A stretch of 64,000 bases of DNA from Quillaja saponaria. Taxonomy: Eukaryota; Streptophyta; Magnoliopsida; Fabales; Quillajaceae. The notes under the pieces are model-generated. The model had not been told where the DNA came from. It saw only the letters and a list, made by a program, of their open reading frames with translations, and ran no database searches. This document shows positions 23,101 to 34,890 of the stretch, in pieces. The DNA lies in assembly GCA_029379385.1 (NCBI GenBank), contig CM055605.1, forward strand, positions 12,125,001 to 12,189,000. Reading direction: 5' to 3'. Positions within the stretch are counted from its first letter, which is position 1; every line of letters starts with the position of its first letter. The position numbers and the translations under genes are program-made.

Positions 23101-23520
23101 GGAACAACTAAAAGGACTGAGGGGGCAGGATCACAAGCTTATTCGTAAGTATGAAGGTCCACTTCCAATTGTTTTCAAGGTTAGGGAAAGTTGCCTACAA
23201 GATCGACCTTCCACCCTGGATGAAGATACACCCAGTTATTCATGTTTCCAACCTGAAGCCGTATCATCTCGATCTAGAAGATCTAGCACACAACCAGTCA
23301 ACCAGGCCAGCAGTTAACCTCAAGAAGCCACTAAGCAGAATAGCAGAGGAGATTTTAGCTAAAAGAAGAGTGATTATCAGAAGACGCCCACGCCTTGAGT
23401 TCTTAGTCAAGTGAAAAGGTCTTGGAGATGAAGAAATCAGCTGGGAGAAAGCTGACGATTTGTTAGAGTTCCAGCTGAAGATTGAAGAGTTTCAAGCAGC
23501 TGAGTCAACGAGGACGTTGA
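20150..23520 (+). pseudogene. Chromovirus pol remnant (PR-RT-RH-INT-chromodomain)
   Basis: The protease DTGA is at 20210-20221. The reverse transcriptase has [17 protein letters not shown] near 20930-20980 and the catalytic YLDD at 21221-21232. RNase H shows FEIQTDASDYALGGVL near 21654-21701. Integrase has the H-H zinc region near 22260-22380, in which the second cysteine of the usual CxxC is lost (CLIYQQDK), then SLDFI, SDRD and TERFNGMLEDY. The chromodomain LEFLVK, then a stop in place of the expected W at 23412-23414, then KGLGDEEISWEKADD, ends near 23520. Stops or frameshifts also occur near 20341, 20524, 20824, 21184, 21306, 21494, 21749, 22154 and 22667. Confidence 0.9.
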
Positions 23521-23527
23521 CCAATTA

Positions 23528-23539
23528 AGTGGGGGAGAA
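23528..23539 (+). promoter_or_regulatory. Polypurine tract
   Basis: AGTGGGGGAGAA ends directly at the TG of the right LTR, as needed for plus-strand priming. Confidence 0.85.
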
Positions 23540-24089
23540 TGTCACAACCTAAGCTTGTCCAGTGCATGTCGCACATGGCCACTTGCCTTGTGATGGGCAC
23601 ATTGTGGGTAGCTAGGCATATGTCATGACATGGTGGCATTTTTGTAAATAGGTAGCCAGGAGTAGTCGGGCAACTGGGAAATATGATGTTCCCTCCTGCC
23701 AGATAGACTATGGGGCAGAAAGCTCTTTGGGGGAGGGTGTATATGTGAGAAAATTTCAAATTTGTACACGAGCTTGTCGGATGAGTGTCAAAGGCCTTGG
23801 TGTTGCTTGTAACTTCCCCCTTACACCAACCTATTTGCCTATGTCGTAGCCAAGTCGAGAGCATTTTGATAGCATTGTAATTTGATCGTTTTTCAATTAA
23901 TGAGAAGTTGAAGCCCTTTCTTGCAAGCTATGTTGTATTTGCTTTCTTGCTACATTTTGCTTACATCGTTGCGCACTAGCCTTGCGGGTTGACACCCGAT
24001 GGGCATTGGAGAAGCTGACTTGCTACCCACGAGGGGTTAGCAAGTGCTACATAGGCGTCTTTGCATGCTAGCAAAGTCGGCCCGTGACC
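23540..24089 (+). repeat. Right LTR of the chromovirus
   Basis: It starts TGTCACAACCT and ends CCCGTGACC, followed by GTACA. It has the same length as the left LTR, with about three dozen differences and a few small indels. Confidence 0.9.
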
Positions 24090-24820
24090 GTACACGATAC
24101 AAAAGACAAATAAAAAAAGAAACGACCATTTGGGTAATATAAAACTAAATAAAAAAAAAAAAAAAATCAGAAAATCACAATTTTTATATATTTTTTAAAA
24201 TGTAAAATTGTATTGTAAAAACATAATTTAAAAAAAAAAAAAAAAACTCACCTCCATTAAAATTGTCACGGTTAACAACAGTAAAAAAAGTCATGCGAAT
24301 ACGTAGCTAGCGTAATACAATGCGAATTCAATAAGATATTGCAACAAAATGAGTCACAATCTTATACTCAGTTTTAGTACTAGAACAAGAATCTGTTTGT
24401 TAAATTTTGAGATAAAAAGATATGAGATTAGATTAAAAAAGAATACAATATTATTATGTTATATAAGATCTTCTAGTATCCAGGGAACCTGCTCAATTGA
24501 GTTAGTTGATTACAAATTCTAAACGAGTTAGTTGCAATCCAAAATTTAGAATACCCTTTGATTACAAATTAAGCTCCATGGTTGGCTTGTTGATTACAAA
24601 GCTGTCTCTTGCATTGTAGAGTGATACACGGCAGGAAACCACAATAATTAAGCAACTAATTTTTTTTTGTTTGTTTGTTAAGAAAGCGGAAAGGTAGGTG
24701 TACCCACACATTTCGACCGTGAATAGTGCCCCCACATCACTACCATTCTATATCTAGAAGAATCCCTACCGTACCTATGTCTTCGCTAAAGCTAAGGGTT
24801 CCTCCAAGTGTGGTCACGAT

Positions 24821-25505
24821 CAGGGGCGAACCCATTGCCCGGGTCAACCAGGGCCATGGCCCGAGCTGAGTCTTTGAGAAAAAAAAAATTACTGGGCCTA
24901 TATTTACAATTGTTTTAAGTCAACTTGGTATGCCCCCCTCAAAAATTTGCCAATGTCTAAGCCCAAATACAATGTATATCAATGTGTAAAGTTCAAATAC
25001 AAAGTAAAAGTTTTTAATTAAAAAATATAAAAAAATCTAACACTTAGGTCTAATACTTCCATTGTCATTCGCCTATCAGAGAGCAGATGGAAATTTTTTT
25101 GCCGATTGCTGAATGTCTTTGTGACTTCGATCGTTCCTAACCTATTGTTTTGCTTCTGAATAAAAAATTAGTAGGAAAATAAGTGACAAACTACACTTAA
25201 TCTTACTATTTGAGGTTGAGGTTACGTGTTCTAAATTGTTATTGTTATGACTAGGTGAGATTAAAGAGAGAAGGAGCATATGAGTTTAATTGATTATTTT
25301 AATAGTTTTATCTCTTTAAATATTAATGTTCACTTTTTTAAATAAAAATAAAATATTTTTCTATAAAAAATGAAGATGAAATTGATTTTACTTTTATAAA
25401 AATAATTATTTTTTAAATAAATTATATATAAATAAATTTTGAATGTAATTAAAATATTAATATTAGGTGGTCTCGAGCTGCTCAAAAATTCTAGGTTCGT
25501 CCTTG
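24821..25505. mobile_element. hAT-like non-autonomous element, copy in unit 2
   Basis: It runs from CAGGGGCGAACCC to AGGTTCGTCCTTG and is flanked by GTCACGAT (24813-24820) and GTCATGAT (25506-25513). At 685 bases it is nearly the same length as the unit 1 copy. It keeps the terminal C that the unit 1 copy has lost, so it is the better reference for the end. No transposase frame is present. Confidence 0.78.
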
Positions 25506-27892
25506 GTCATGATAATGCGTTCAAACTCTCAACATCACAGAAGGAGCATTTCTTGAATATTACCTTAGCCAATATATACATAAGAAAAAAGTTAAAAGAA
25601 ATGAAACAGTTGGTAATAGTAAAATGAAGTGACAATATCCTAGCCGTTCTTAAAACTTCAAGGGTCAAGATTAAAGTAACTTTAGTCTTCTAGAGGGTCC
25701 AAGTCTGCTATATTCTTTCAATCTCAATAATAAACTATTAATCGTAATTAAATTAGAAATTGTTATGCTTACTTTATTTTATTCTCTTTAGACGTGAAGT
25801 TGCAACTTTTTATTTATTTATTTATTTTATTTTTTTGGTACAAGTGGGAGTTTCAATTTGCACGGGGGTGGTTGTTCTTTATTGTTTATTGTGTAAATGT
25901 TATTAGTAGTTGCCTCGTGTAAGTTCCACTAACCCCTATCATGACCTTTAAGAAAAAGTATTTTTGCTATGACCATGGTACCATTGACTTCTCATTAACA
26001 CGACATGGTTTATATATATTAATTTTATTTTATGTGGATAAGGTTTTAATTCTATGGTAAAATTTTTGGTCCTGTCATATGTGGTGTGAGATTTTACAAA
26101 TATAGAGTGATATATATAGTGATATAAATGTAATATTTTCTATTTACCTGCCTATCTTTTCAGTTTTTACAAAAAATAAAAAATAAAAAAATTAGATGTG
26201 TTGGGATTATGAGTTGTCATATATGAATCTTTTTTTTGATATATGATATCTGATGATATGTGATTAATGTAAATTATATTACTCTATTTATGTGGAATGT
26301 TTTCTTATTTTATTATTTGTGCATATAAGTATTCTATCACGAGATTTCCTTTAATTTTTTATAATGTATATGATTGGCCATAATATTTTGATGACCATTT
26401 TTTATTTATAGAATTTATATTTTATTTTCATGGTTTATTTTTAAACACAAGGAAGTTTCCATTAATATATGAAGTTTATATACTAAAGTCAACTAATGTA
26501 AATGAATATATTGCATAAAGTCAATGAATGTAATATGAATCTATCCCATGTAGTCAACAAATTATTATTATTTAAAAAAAAATATATACCTGTCCTCTTA
26601 CACCAACATGCGATGTAATTGTTAATTGGCTAATTCATAAAGGATTAAGATACATTGTAAACTTATTGTATAAAAATTTATATATTATTAGTAAATATGA
26701 CAAATAAGAAATTGTTATGTGTTACTAATATTAGTTACCATTCATAATTTTAATCAAGTGAATTATGTTATAATTTTATTAATTTATTAATATACATTGA
26801 AAATGAATCAATTGCTGCAATGATATCATCAGGAACGTCTTTGCAGCGGCTGAAATAATAGGCAAAACGCAACTAAAACAGACAGCCATCCACAATCAAA
26901 GCAGTGTATGATAAAATCCTAGTTGAGAGGAAAATGAAAAGCAGCCACTCTATAAAAGATCAATTGGGAAAATTTAAAGAATCAGTCTAAAAGAGATAGA
27001 AGCCGCACACTTTAGAAAAACCCTAGATATAAATTTAAAGATATCAATATTAAAAATTAAGTTTCAAAAAATAAAATACTAGTAATAGTGAAAGTTTAAC
27101 AAAAGGGTATAAATTGATGGTAGGGTGTTATGGAATGTTAAGTTGAAAAGTAATCATTCAAATCCAAAATCTTGAAAGCTAACTCATTAGGAGAACTTCA
27201 AAATGAAATATAAGTACACTTGAAACAAAAGAGCTTATATCTTGCCAAATGTGGAATTTGGTGTCCTGGTCAGCTCTTGCGTGTTGGATGGATTAATGGT
27301 TTAGATTGTAAAGAAAAAAGAAAGAATTTTCATTTGATACTATTAGGTTTATGATTTATATAAGCCTCTAAACTATCTTTTTCAGTCTAAAAGTATGCCG
27401 TTTACACCAAGAATTCATGAGAACTGTACTTTTGCGTTCTCTCCCAAGTTTTCGAACTAAAAAAGGTCAAATAAACAAGTACAATTTTTTAACTAGCTAG
27501 CAGGCCATCCTTTGAAATTTGGACACATTTAAATTTACTAAATATTAACTTAATGAAGAGAAATTGCGCGAGACACGCAAGCTTACAATTAATTATTATA
27601 GTGAAGAACCAAATTAGAATATATACTTGTATCAATATGGAATTCTGCCTAGCAAATTAAAGTAATATTAAAACACAAATTTGCAAACCCCAGTTATAGG
27701 TTGGTAGCAAAACTACCAATTCTGGAAAAGCCTTTGACCAAAAGGCACACGACTTAGAGGAGGGGAGAGATAGGAAGGGAAATGGAATGACCAATAGATA
27801 AAGACAAATTTGAAGGAAGAACAAAAGCTGACTTAAGGTAAAAAAATAAAAAATAAAGTTGGTCAATATGTAGTAGCGCCTGCTTTATTGTC

Positions 27893-28310
27893 AATAAAAT
27901 TCGTGAACAGTTTGTTAATTATTTGTTAAAAAGATTCATATCAAATTCGACTTTTTTTATAAACGAATTAATTTTGTATTTATTTTTTGTTTGAATTTGG
28001 TTAATAAATAAGTTGAGCTTAATCTTCCTAACTAGGCTCGCCGGCTCGTTTAATATTATATAATAATTGATTATTTATTATTTATATATAAATTTATAAT
28101 AAATATATTCATATATAAAAAGTAATATAAGTTGTAACTGATTTGATAATAAATTACTCAAATAATTATCAAATAGATTTTCAGTTCAACTCTTATTGAT
28201 TATGAAACTTTTTTATAATTTCAAGATTGTTTAATAAGCTTGGCTTGAGTTTATCCAAAACTTGATAAATCTAACCGAGCTTTTGTAAAACTCAACTATT
28301 TGTCACTCCT
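27893..28310. mobile_element. Possible small transposon insertion
   Basis: The stretch interrupts homology to the 41-44 kb copy. It carries GTGAACAG near the left end, GGCTCGCCGGCTCG in the middle, and GAGCTTTTGTAAAACTC then TTTGTCACTCCTA at the right. This wording resembles the TTA-flanked element at 58189-58626 (AACGAGCTTGTTCACGAAC, TTTGCACCC). Ends and target duplication are not clear. Confidence 0.3.
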
Positions 28311-28881
28311 AGGTATGTGACTGTTGTAGTAGAAGGGATGGTGAGTAGTGCAAAGTTTAGTCTGTGCTTGAGATCTTTTGTAATCTCTTTTTTACTGATA
28401 GTAGATTTTTTTTTTCATTGTTTTTTCCAGTAATTTTTTTTCAATTGAAAGTTTTTTACGATAAATATTATGTATTATTTTTGTATGTAATTATAATTAT
28501 TGTTTTAGTATTAAATTTTATCATGACAACACGCATTTCTACTAATCTATTTTTCCAGTCTAAAAACATGCTGTTTACACCGAGAATTCATGAGACTCGT
28601 GTCCTCTCTCAAGTTTTCAAACTAAAAAAAGTCAAATAATCAAGTATAATTTTTTAACTAGCTAGCAGGCCATCTTTGAAATTTAGACACATGTAAATTT
28701 ACTAAATATTAACTTAATGAGGAGACAGAGCACGAGACGCGTAAGCTTACAATTAATTATTATAGTAAAGAATTAAATTAGAATATATACTTCTATCAAT
28801 GTTAAATTCAGCCTAACAAATGGAAGTAATATTAAAACACAAATTTGCAAACCCCCGTCCTAGATTGGTAGCAAACTAGCA

Positions 28882-29232
28882 GCAAACACAATAAGTTTGC
28901 TGGCTTTCCTTCTTGTTTTGCGGTTTGTATCAGCCAAAGTTATTTTGAATTAAGAAATATAGGCCATAAGTTGTTAGTTTGTGACCATGAAACAAGTGAT
29001 TGTTCATTTAATACGCAGACAAAATGTATACAAATAATTTTAGATAGGATTACAAAATCACATGTTATTCTTTAATTAAAAAGATGTGGAGATTTTATTT
29101 TATTTTTTTGTTAGAAAGACATTAATTACGAAAAACGATATTAATTTAGCTGACTTTATATGTAATTTTTTAGATTCTTTGAACAAACCTATAATAATTT
29201 CCAGAGACCGTCCACGTCAGAAGAATTATTGA
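28882..29232 (+). pseudogene. Small peptide precursor, copy 3, broken by deletions
   Basis: Codons 3 onward of exon 1 are recognisable at 28888-28944 (ISLLAFLLVL, then RFVSAKVI), but the start codon reads GCA and the promoter is missing. Sequence matching 42478 is joined directly to sequence matching 42871. A second join, near 28940, removes the rest of exon 1 including RRLL, the donor site and half of the intron, resuming at sequence matching about 43255. Exon 2 is still readable at 29174-29232 with one block, NKPIIISRDRPRQKNY, and its stop. No functional product is expected. The surviving exon 2 helps define which residues of the block are old: P-I-I, RDRP and KNY. Confidence 0.75.
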
Positions 29233-29518
29233 TTGGCGGCTCAGTTCTCAACCTACAAGCATGCATGTACGAAGGATCGAAGCTCATTCCTACTAATTTA
29301 TTTTAATTGTATATTGGCTATATGAGTTTGTAATTTTTGTTTAGTTAGTTTTTTTTTTTTTTTAATGAAATTAATTAATAGCTAGCTAGGATTTACAGTC
29401 TCCTAGTCTTATTAATTAGATAATATTAGATTAATCTAATAGGTGTTCTTGTCTAATGAATTTCATAATTCAAATGAGAAAAAATCTATGTGCAGTAAAT
29501 GAGTTTCTAATGAAACTG

Positions 29519-29835
29519 ATTCCATCATCTTGTGTTACATTCACCATCGGCTAAGCTTCCACCACTTAGTGAAATAATCTGTTGCTACAATGATAAAGGA
29601 ATGCTTCTTAGATGAAGGGGGATATGTCTTACCAATCAAGTCCATAGCCTAATCTCTTAAAGGCCACAGTTTGACTATATGATGAAATTCCTTAGTTAGC
29701 ACTCTTTGAATTGGACCATGTAGTTGACATGCTTCGCACCCTTTAGCATACTTGTAGCAATCAGATGTAATGGTTGGCCAATCATAGCCATGCCTATGAA
29801 TCAACCATCGCATTTTAGGCCCATATCGATGTTGG
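29519..29835 (-). pseudogene. Tat-type integrase N-terminal part
   Basis: Minus-strand reading gives RWLIHRHGYDWPTITSDCYK, then CEACQLHGP (the HHCC zinc region), then, after a stop, AMDLIGKTYPPSSKKH, FIIVATDYFTKW, and VEA with the first catalytic aspartate. Homology stops at the junction with the third locus copy near 29519, before the second catalytic residue. Confidence 0.8.
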
Positions 29836-30057
29836 GAAGATGAAAGATAATATCTTCAAGATCAATCTTGAACCCGAAAGCATATTAGGCCAAATTATTG
29901 GCATCTCTATTTCTTCCTTGGTATATGCATTATTATTACATTGACAAACTGCAGAAGTAAAATGTTAGCCGTTTCATAATAACTTAACAAATTTGGATTG
30001 TTGCATTTGTACTTCCCCAGTCAGCTGTCGAATAACTTGCTGTGAATCTTCTATGAT

Positions 30058-30700
30058 TTAAACAAATTGAGCCTTCATGAAAATCAACAATGGCAACCCA
30101 AAAAACAAAGTTTCATACGTAGCTTGATTATTGGTATAATAGAGTTCTAGTTGAAACATGAATTTGCCAACTTTGCCACTAGATGTAATGATAACAACTC
30201 CTGCACCTACTCCTTTTTGAGTTCTAGACCTATCAAATAACAAGATTCAAGGCTTCAAGTGAATGTAACTGTGTGCCTTAACTAGTGAGTCTTGTATCTC
30301 AATGCATGGATGTTGGGCTAAGAAATTAGCTAAAGCCTATCCCTTGACAGCTCTCACTAGAACATATTTCAAGGCAACAACATTTAACTTGATAGCCTAT
30401 TTCATTAATCTTCTTTGTAAAATAGGCCTATTGAGTAAGTAATTCATTATGTCGATCTTGCACATGACCAACATCTCTTTAGGTAAGAGATGATATTCCA
30501 ATTTGATGCAAGCATGATATAAGAAAAATCATAACTTTTCAATTGGAGTATATCTATATTCAACATCATTTAAAAGCTTACTCAAATAGTAAATGACTAT
30601 TTCTGTTCCATCCTCGGCATTTGTGCAAGTAGGCAGCTGATGGATTCCTTAGCAGGTAAGATATAGAGCTTCAAAGGTCTACCTGGCAATGGACGCATCA
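30058..30700 (-). pseudogene. Tat-type RNase H region
   Basis: The frame at 30058-30243 reads LFDRSRTQKGVGAGVVII, then NNQATYETLFFGL, which resembles the additional RNase H domain of Tat/Ogre elements. The DG of the usual active-site start is DR here. Between 30260 and 30700 lies decayed sequence where the first RNase H and the linker would sit. Confidence 0.65.
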
Positions 30701-30889
30701 AGATTGGTGGATTGGCTAACCTCTGCTTGATCTACTAAAATGCCAATTGTTGTTCTTCTTCCTAGATAAACTCCTCAACTCATTTTAACTTTAACAAAGG
30801 TGAAAAAGCTTTCATTTTGCTAGTCGAATTAGCAATGAACCCTCTCATCAAGTTGACTTTGCAAATTAAGCTCTGTGATTATTTCTTGT

Positions 30890-31640
30890 TTTGTGGTGGT
30901 CTCGCTTTCAAAACTGCATTAGCTTTGTTCTTGTCAATCTCAATTTCTTGCCAATGTACTAGAAAGCCAAGAAAATTACCAGCCTAAACTCTAAAAGTAC
31001 ATTTAGATTGATTCATCTTTAGATTATGGAATCTCATTCTTTTAAAGGCTTGCTCTAGATCTGCTAGATGATGATCAATCCTTTTGCACTTTGCCACCAT
31101 GTCATCTATATAGATTTACATGCTATGACCAATAAAGTCATGAAAAATAGCATTCATCTCTCGTTGGTAAGTTGTATCTGCATTTTTTAAGCTAAATGGC
31201 ATAATAAGCCATTCAAAAATTCTTAACACACCTAGGCAACAAAATACAGTCTTATGAATGTCTTCTTCGGCTACAAATTTTTGGTTGTATCTTGAATATC
31301 CATCCATGAAGGTAAGAATCCCATGATTAGAAGTTGCATCTACCAATATATCGGTTACTGGCATAACATACTCCTATTTAGGAGTAGCCAAATTCAAGTT
31401 TTTGAAATCTGTACCGATTTTGACTTAGCCACTCTTCTTTATAACATGAACTATGTTGGATAACCATTCTATATATCTAGTAGTACGTATTAATCCAGCT
31501 TTCAAAAGCCGCTCAATTTTCCTTTTGATTTTTGGCATTAACTCGAGATTGAACCTTCTAGCTGAATATTTATAAGGCTTGAAGCCTTCTTTTATCAGTA
31601 ACCAATGCTTAACCAATTGCCTAGATAACCCTAGCATTTC
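30890..31640 (-). pseudogene. Tat-type reverse transcriptase
   Basis: The 31425-31637 frame reads RRFNLELMPKIKRKIERLL, then AGLIRTTRYIEWLSNIV. The 31116-31364 frame reads DGYSRYNQKFVAEEDIHKT, then FEWLIMPFSLKNADTTYQR. The YIDD active site is encoded at 31100-31111 just past a stop codon. DHHLADLEQAF follows near 31060. All the usual blocks are present, but the frame is broken. Confidence 0.85.
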
Positions 31641-32205
31641 ATGGTATTCCCAAGTAAAACAGTGTTTGTACTGTTCGATGAGCCTCGGTCAGTTGATATC
31701 TATAAGATTCAGCTAATAGGCCACTAACCCTTATTATTTTTGGCTCTTTTTTAGTATCTGTTAACATCAATCAAAAGATTTTATGCTTAAAAACTAGGCT
31801 TCTCTTTTATGATCAAAGCCTCCAACTCTTCTTTTTTGTATTTGGTCTGTTAGCGATCATGTTCTTCCTCATGCCCCCCAAGTGTGCTAAGAGGTTGAAT
31901 CCTTACTCCTAGTTTCGACTGAGAGCATAGCAAGCCATTTTAGGATGTTCTTGACTACTGTAAGGTTCTAATCCATTAAAACCTTATAAAACAAGCCGTG
32001 GATCGGCCTCAGCTGCTAAATGAATCTTTATCTGGAATCTTTATCTAGGAACCCTGAACAGTGAAGTTGCAAGAACTTAGAAACCCTTCTTCATAGTTGC
32101 TTGTAAATTTAATTGTTTCCACTCATAGGTGAGTAGAAAGTAGTCTCTGCCATCTTAATATTAGCTGTGAATGGATTCTAATCATCTAATACTACTTCTA
32201 TCTTA

Positions 32206-32484
32206 TCACATTCTCAAAACATTGAACACTTGGTGCAATGTCGAAGGAACATACTGAATGGAATTAATCCAATCTCTGACTAGCAAAGTAGAGTAAGTGA
32301 GTTTGGCATCCACCACAAAGACTGTTGAATTTGTGGTTTTACTTCTAACCGTAATCTTGGCTACCAATACCCCAACTACAGTGGTTGCTTCTCTTGTAAA
32401 GTTTGTTATCTTCATATTGGTATATATAAGATCACCTTTCGACTTACCCAATTTCAACATTGTACCAATAGGCATAATGTTCAA
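32206..32484 (-). pseudogene. Tat-type aspartic protease region
   Basis: The frame gives NIMPIGTMLKLGKSKGDL, then FVVDAKLTYSTLLVRDWI and PSTLHQ, the usual C-terminal part of a plant Tat-type protease. The upstream region 32490-33300 is highly charged on the minus strand (many E, K and D) and is probably the gag-protease linker. Confidence 0.7.
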
Positions 32485-33109
32485 AACTACTCTACAATCT
32501 ATGAAGACACCTTATTAGTTTGTTATTGATTTGAGCTTTTATGTACAAGGTTTAAGATGGTTAGTCATAGTCTCTAAAAGTTTCTCATACTGTATCATAG
32601 TTGGCCTAATCTCCTTCTTCTCCAGTAAGGTAGCCTATTTGGCTTTTTTGACGAAAGCATCTCCTTCTAACTTCATCAAGCTTCATCCTTAACTGAGAAT
32701 TCTCTTGGCAGGATGCTGATGATGTCAATATTTGTTGAAGGCTCTTCAGCACCTTCTTCATCTAGATTCATCAACTTTATCGAAATCGAATGTGGCTGTT
32801 ACCTCATGATCATCACCTTTTGTAAAGTCTGCCTCAGCTGTTTCAGCTAAATCACCTATTTCTGCTAAATCTACTTTAGCTATTGCAACTAGATTATTAG
32901 CTTCTACTAAATCTGGCTCAGTTGTTTCTACTAGGTCATTTGGTTTTGATGTGGTTACATTAGCTTTCTTAGGAGACTTTACCTCTTTTCTTACCACTAT
33001 TTTGTCTTCTCCCAGCATGTTCAATATTTGTTTTAGCTTCTCATTGGATCTTTGTCTTTGCCTCATCCTCTTTTGAATGCGAGTAAGGTCTTCTATTGAG
33101 GTCAACTAA

Positions 33110-34890
33110 CATGACTCCTTTTTAATATACTTATTTAAAACCATTGCCATTTTTCTACAGCTGCCTTTGGCTTGATCATCCTCTGAGGCTTTTAACTGCC
33201 CATCATTTCGAGTAGATATCCTTAGTGTGGATATTCTATTTTTAATATTGAACTCAAATACCTTTCGTTTCCTTTCTGGAATCGGCTAAGAATCAATCTC
33301 CAAAAATTTCTACATGTCAAAGACAGTACTTCTGCCTCCTTCTGGGTTTGTTGGAAAGCGAAGTATTTTAAACATGTTTGACCTTTTGACTACAGACTTC
33401 AGCTGTTTTGGCTATACAGCTAGTTGCCCCCCAACGGTAGACAATGTCCCAGCTTTTGCCTCTCCTTTGATTCCCCACTGCTTCTATACAGGCCACTTCC
33501 ACTCTAAACCTTTTGGATATGACTTAGATTTGGATAGTGGACCTAATACAGTAAACATGTTGGTGGATATGGCTAGAAATAGATCAATATCGACTAACAT
33601 CTCATGTGTTCCCTTATCAGCTAATTTAAATATTCTATCTTTCAAGGCTTTTTAGATAGCCTTCCTAAAAATCAAACAGTTTACAGTAGTATGACTGTAT
33701 GAATTATGTCACTTATAGTACCATTTATCCTTGATCTCCGCAACTGATGGGATTTTATATCCATCAGTCAATTTGATTTGCTTGTCCTTCAGCATATAGT
33801 CAAAGATTTGATTGGCTTTGGAGATGTCAAATATGTAATATTTTTTATTTTCCACCTTAGGGATCTTCTTTCACTTGTTCGGTCTAAGAGCTGGACAAGA
33901 GTAAGATCTCAGTCAATAACACGTCAGTTAATTGCTCCTCTTCGCTATTGGTTGTCTTCCCTATATCAAGGTCAGCTGAATTCGTTACTGACACTAAGTA
34001 TTTGTTGGCTCTCCTCTATTATTTTTCTAAAATGAACTGCTCGACCATAATGGCTTTCGATACTAGTTAAGTCAAATTAGTAAATTCTTGCACAACCAAT
34101 TTCTTCCTCAATTGTGAATGCATGTTTCTTACTGCCATAATAACATATTCTACTTCTGGTAATTGCATATTGCATCTGTTTCTTAGCTTCCTGAATCTTT
34201 TCGTATATTCAGCTACTGGTTCATCCACCTGCTACTTCAGGTTCGTCAAGTCGACTACTATTACATCTAGCTGCAACCTATAAAAACGATCATGGAAGAA
34301 CCTCTCCATATCTGACCAATTTTGCATAGAATTATGAGACAAAGAAGAATACCAAGTGAAAGAAATACTAATTAAAGACAAAGGAAACAACTGAAGTTTA
34401 AAATACTCATTTTGGTTTGCCTCACCGCATTGGGCAATGAATTTACCAATGTGCTCTATGGTAGACTTTCTATCCTCGCCTGAGAATGTAGTAAAATCTG
34501 GAGTTCTAAAATTCCTCTGCAAGAGCATGAATCTATCTACCCATTCAGGAAATGGTTTCCTATAAATTGGCCTGTCGAGAGGCCTCAACTCTATATCGAA
34601 GTGTCTTCTTATCATATTAGTAATCATATTTGGATCAATTAAGGGTGGCACAGTAGACCTCACTTTAACCATCACTGGTGGATACATGTTTGGTATTTGT
34701 GCGGTTACTGGTCTTGTCTGCCTGGGTGGCCCTTGATTTTGTACATGATTCAATTGTCCAGCATACAATGGATGACTGGGAGTAATAGGTGGAGGTTGAC
34801 CCCATGACTACTCTACTCCGTAATCTTTTGGTGTTCTGTATTGAATTCAAAATCCAGCATTTGAATATTGCATTTGAGAGGCGACCGACC
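33110..34890 (-). pseudogene. Tat-type gag, C-terminal piece
   Basis: The frame at 34232-34768 contains FPEWVDRFMLLQRNFRTPDF, then KLQLFPLSLISISFTWYSSL and WSDMERFFHDRFYRL, a typical Retrotrans_gag domain. The 33110-34230 stretch continues the decayed gag C-terminus. The coding sequence is interrupted at 34890 by the solo LTR and continues beyond 39316. Confidence 0.8.

Larger units (their letters stand above)
18245..24089 (+). mobile_element. Ty3/gypsy chromovirus, full-length but degenerate
   Basis: Two 550-base LTRs (18245-18794 and 23540-24089) enclose 4745 bases with a primer-binding site, gag, protease, reverse transcriptase, RNase H, integrase, chromodomain tail and polypurine tract, in the usual gypsy order. 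The chromodomain places it among the chromoviruses; a Tekay/Del-like position is my guess from the gag zinc-finger pattern. Many stop codons and frameshifts show that it is dead. The LTRs differ at roughly three dozen positions by hand alignment (about 6-7 percent), so the insertion is not recent. The element lies only in unit 2. Confidence 0.93.
13607..26466 (+). repeat. Tandem duplication, unit 2
   Basis: This is the direct repeat of unit 1. It lacks the 3.84 kb segment found at 3960-7802 and has gained a complete LTR retrotransposon with its target duplication (18240-24094), plus indels of about 70 bases near 18050-18120 and about 130 bases near 25825-25955. Similarity to unit 1 is uneven. 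Around the peptide gene I count only about four substitutions in 340 bases (10000-10340 against 17120-17460), whereas other parts such as 15300-15400 differ much more. Confidence 0.88.
26722..29518 (+). repeat. Third copy of the peptide-gene locus, rearranged
   Basis: This segment matches 41165-43965. It begins TTACTAATATTAGTTACC, like 41166, and ends near AAACTGA, like 43955-43962. The match includes TGTTGGATGGATTAATGGTTTAGATTG near 27280 and 41625, and the stretch ending AGCTAGCAGGCC. An inner block is present twice (about 27370-27890 and 28540-28900). Between these lies AT-rich sequence at 27893-28310, with ends resembling a small transposon. The gene inside is broken. Confidence 0.7.

Noticed and set aside
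33314..33655. 113-codon plus-strand frame
   Set aside because: It lies antisense within the decayed gag region of the minus-strand Tat element and has no domain of its own.
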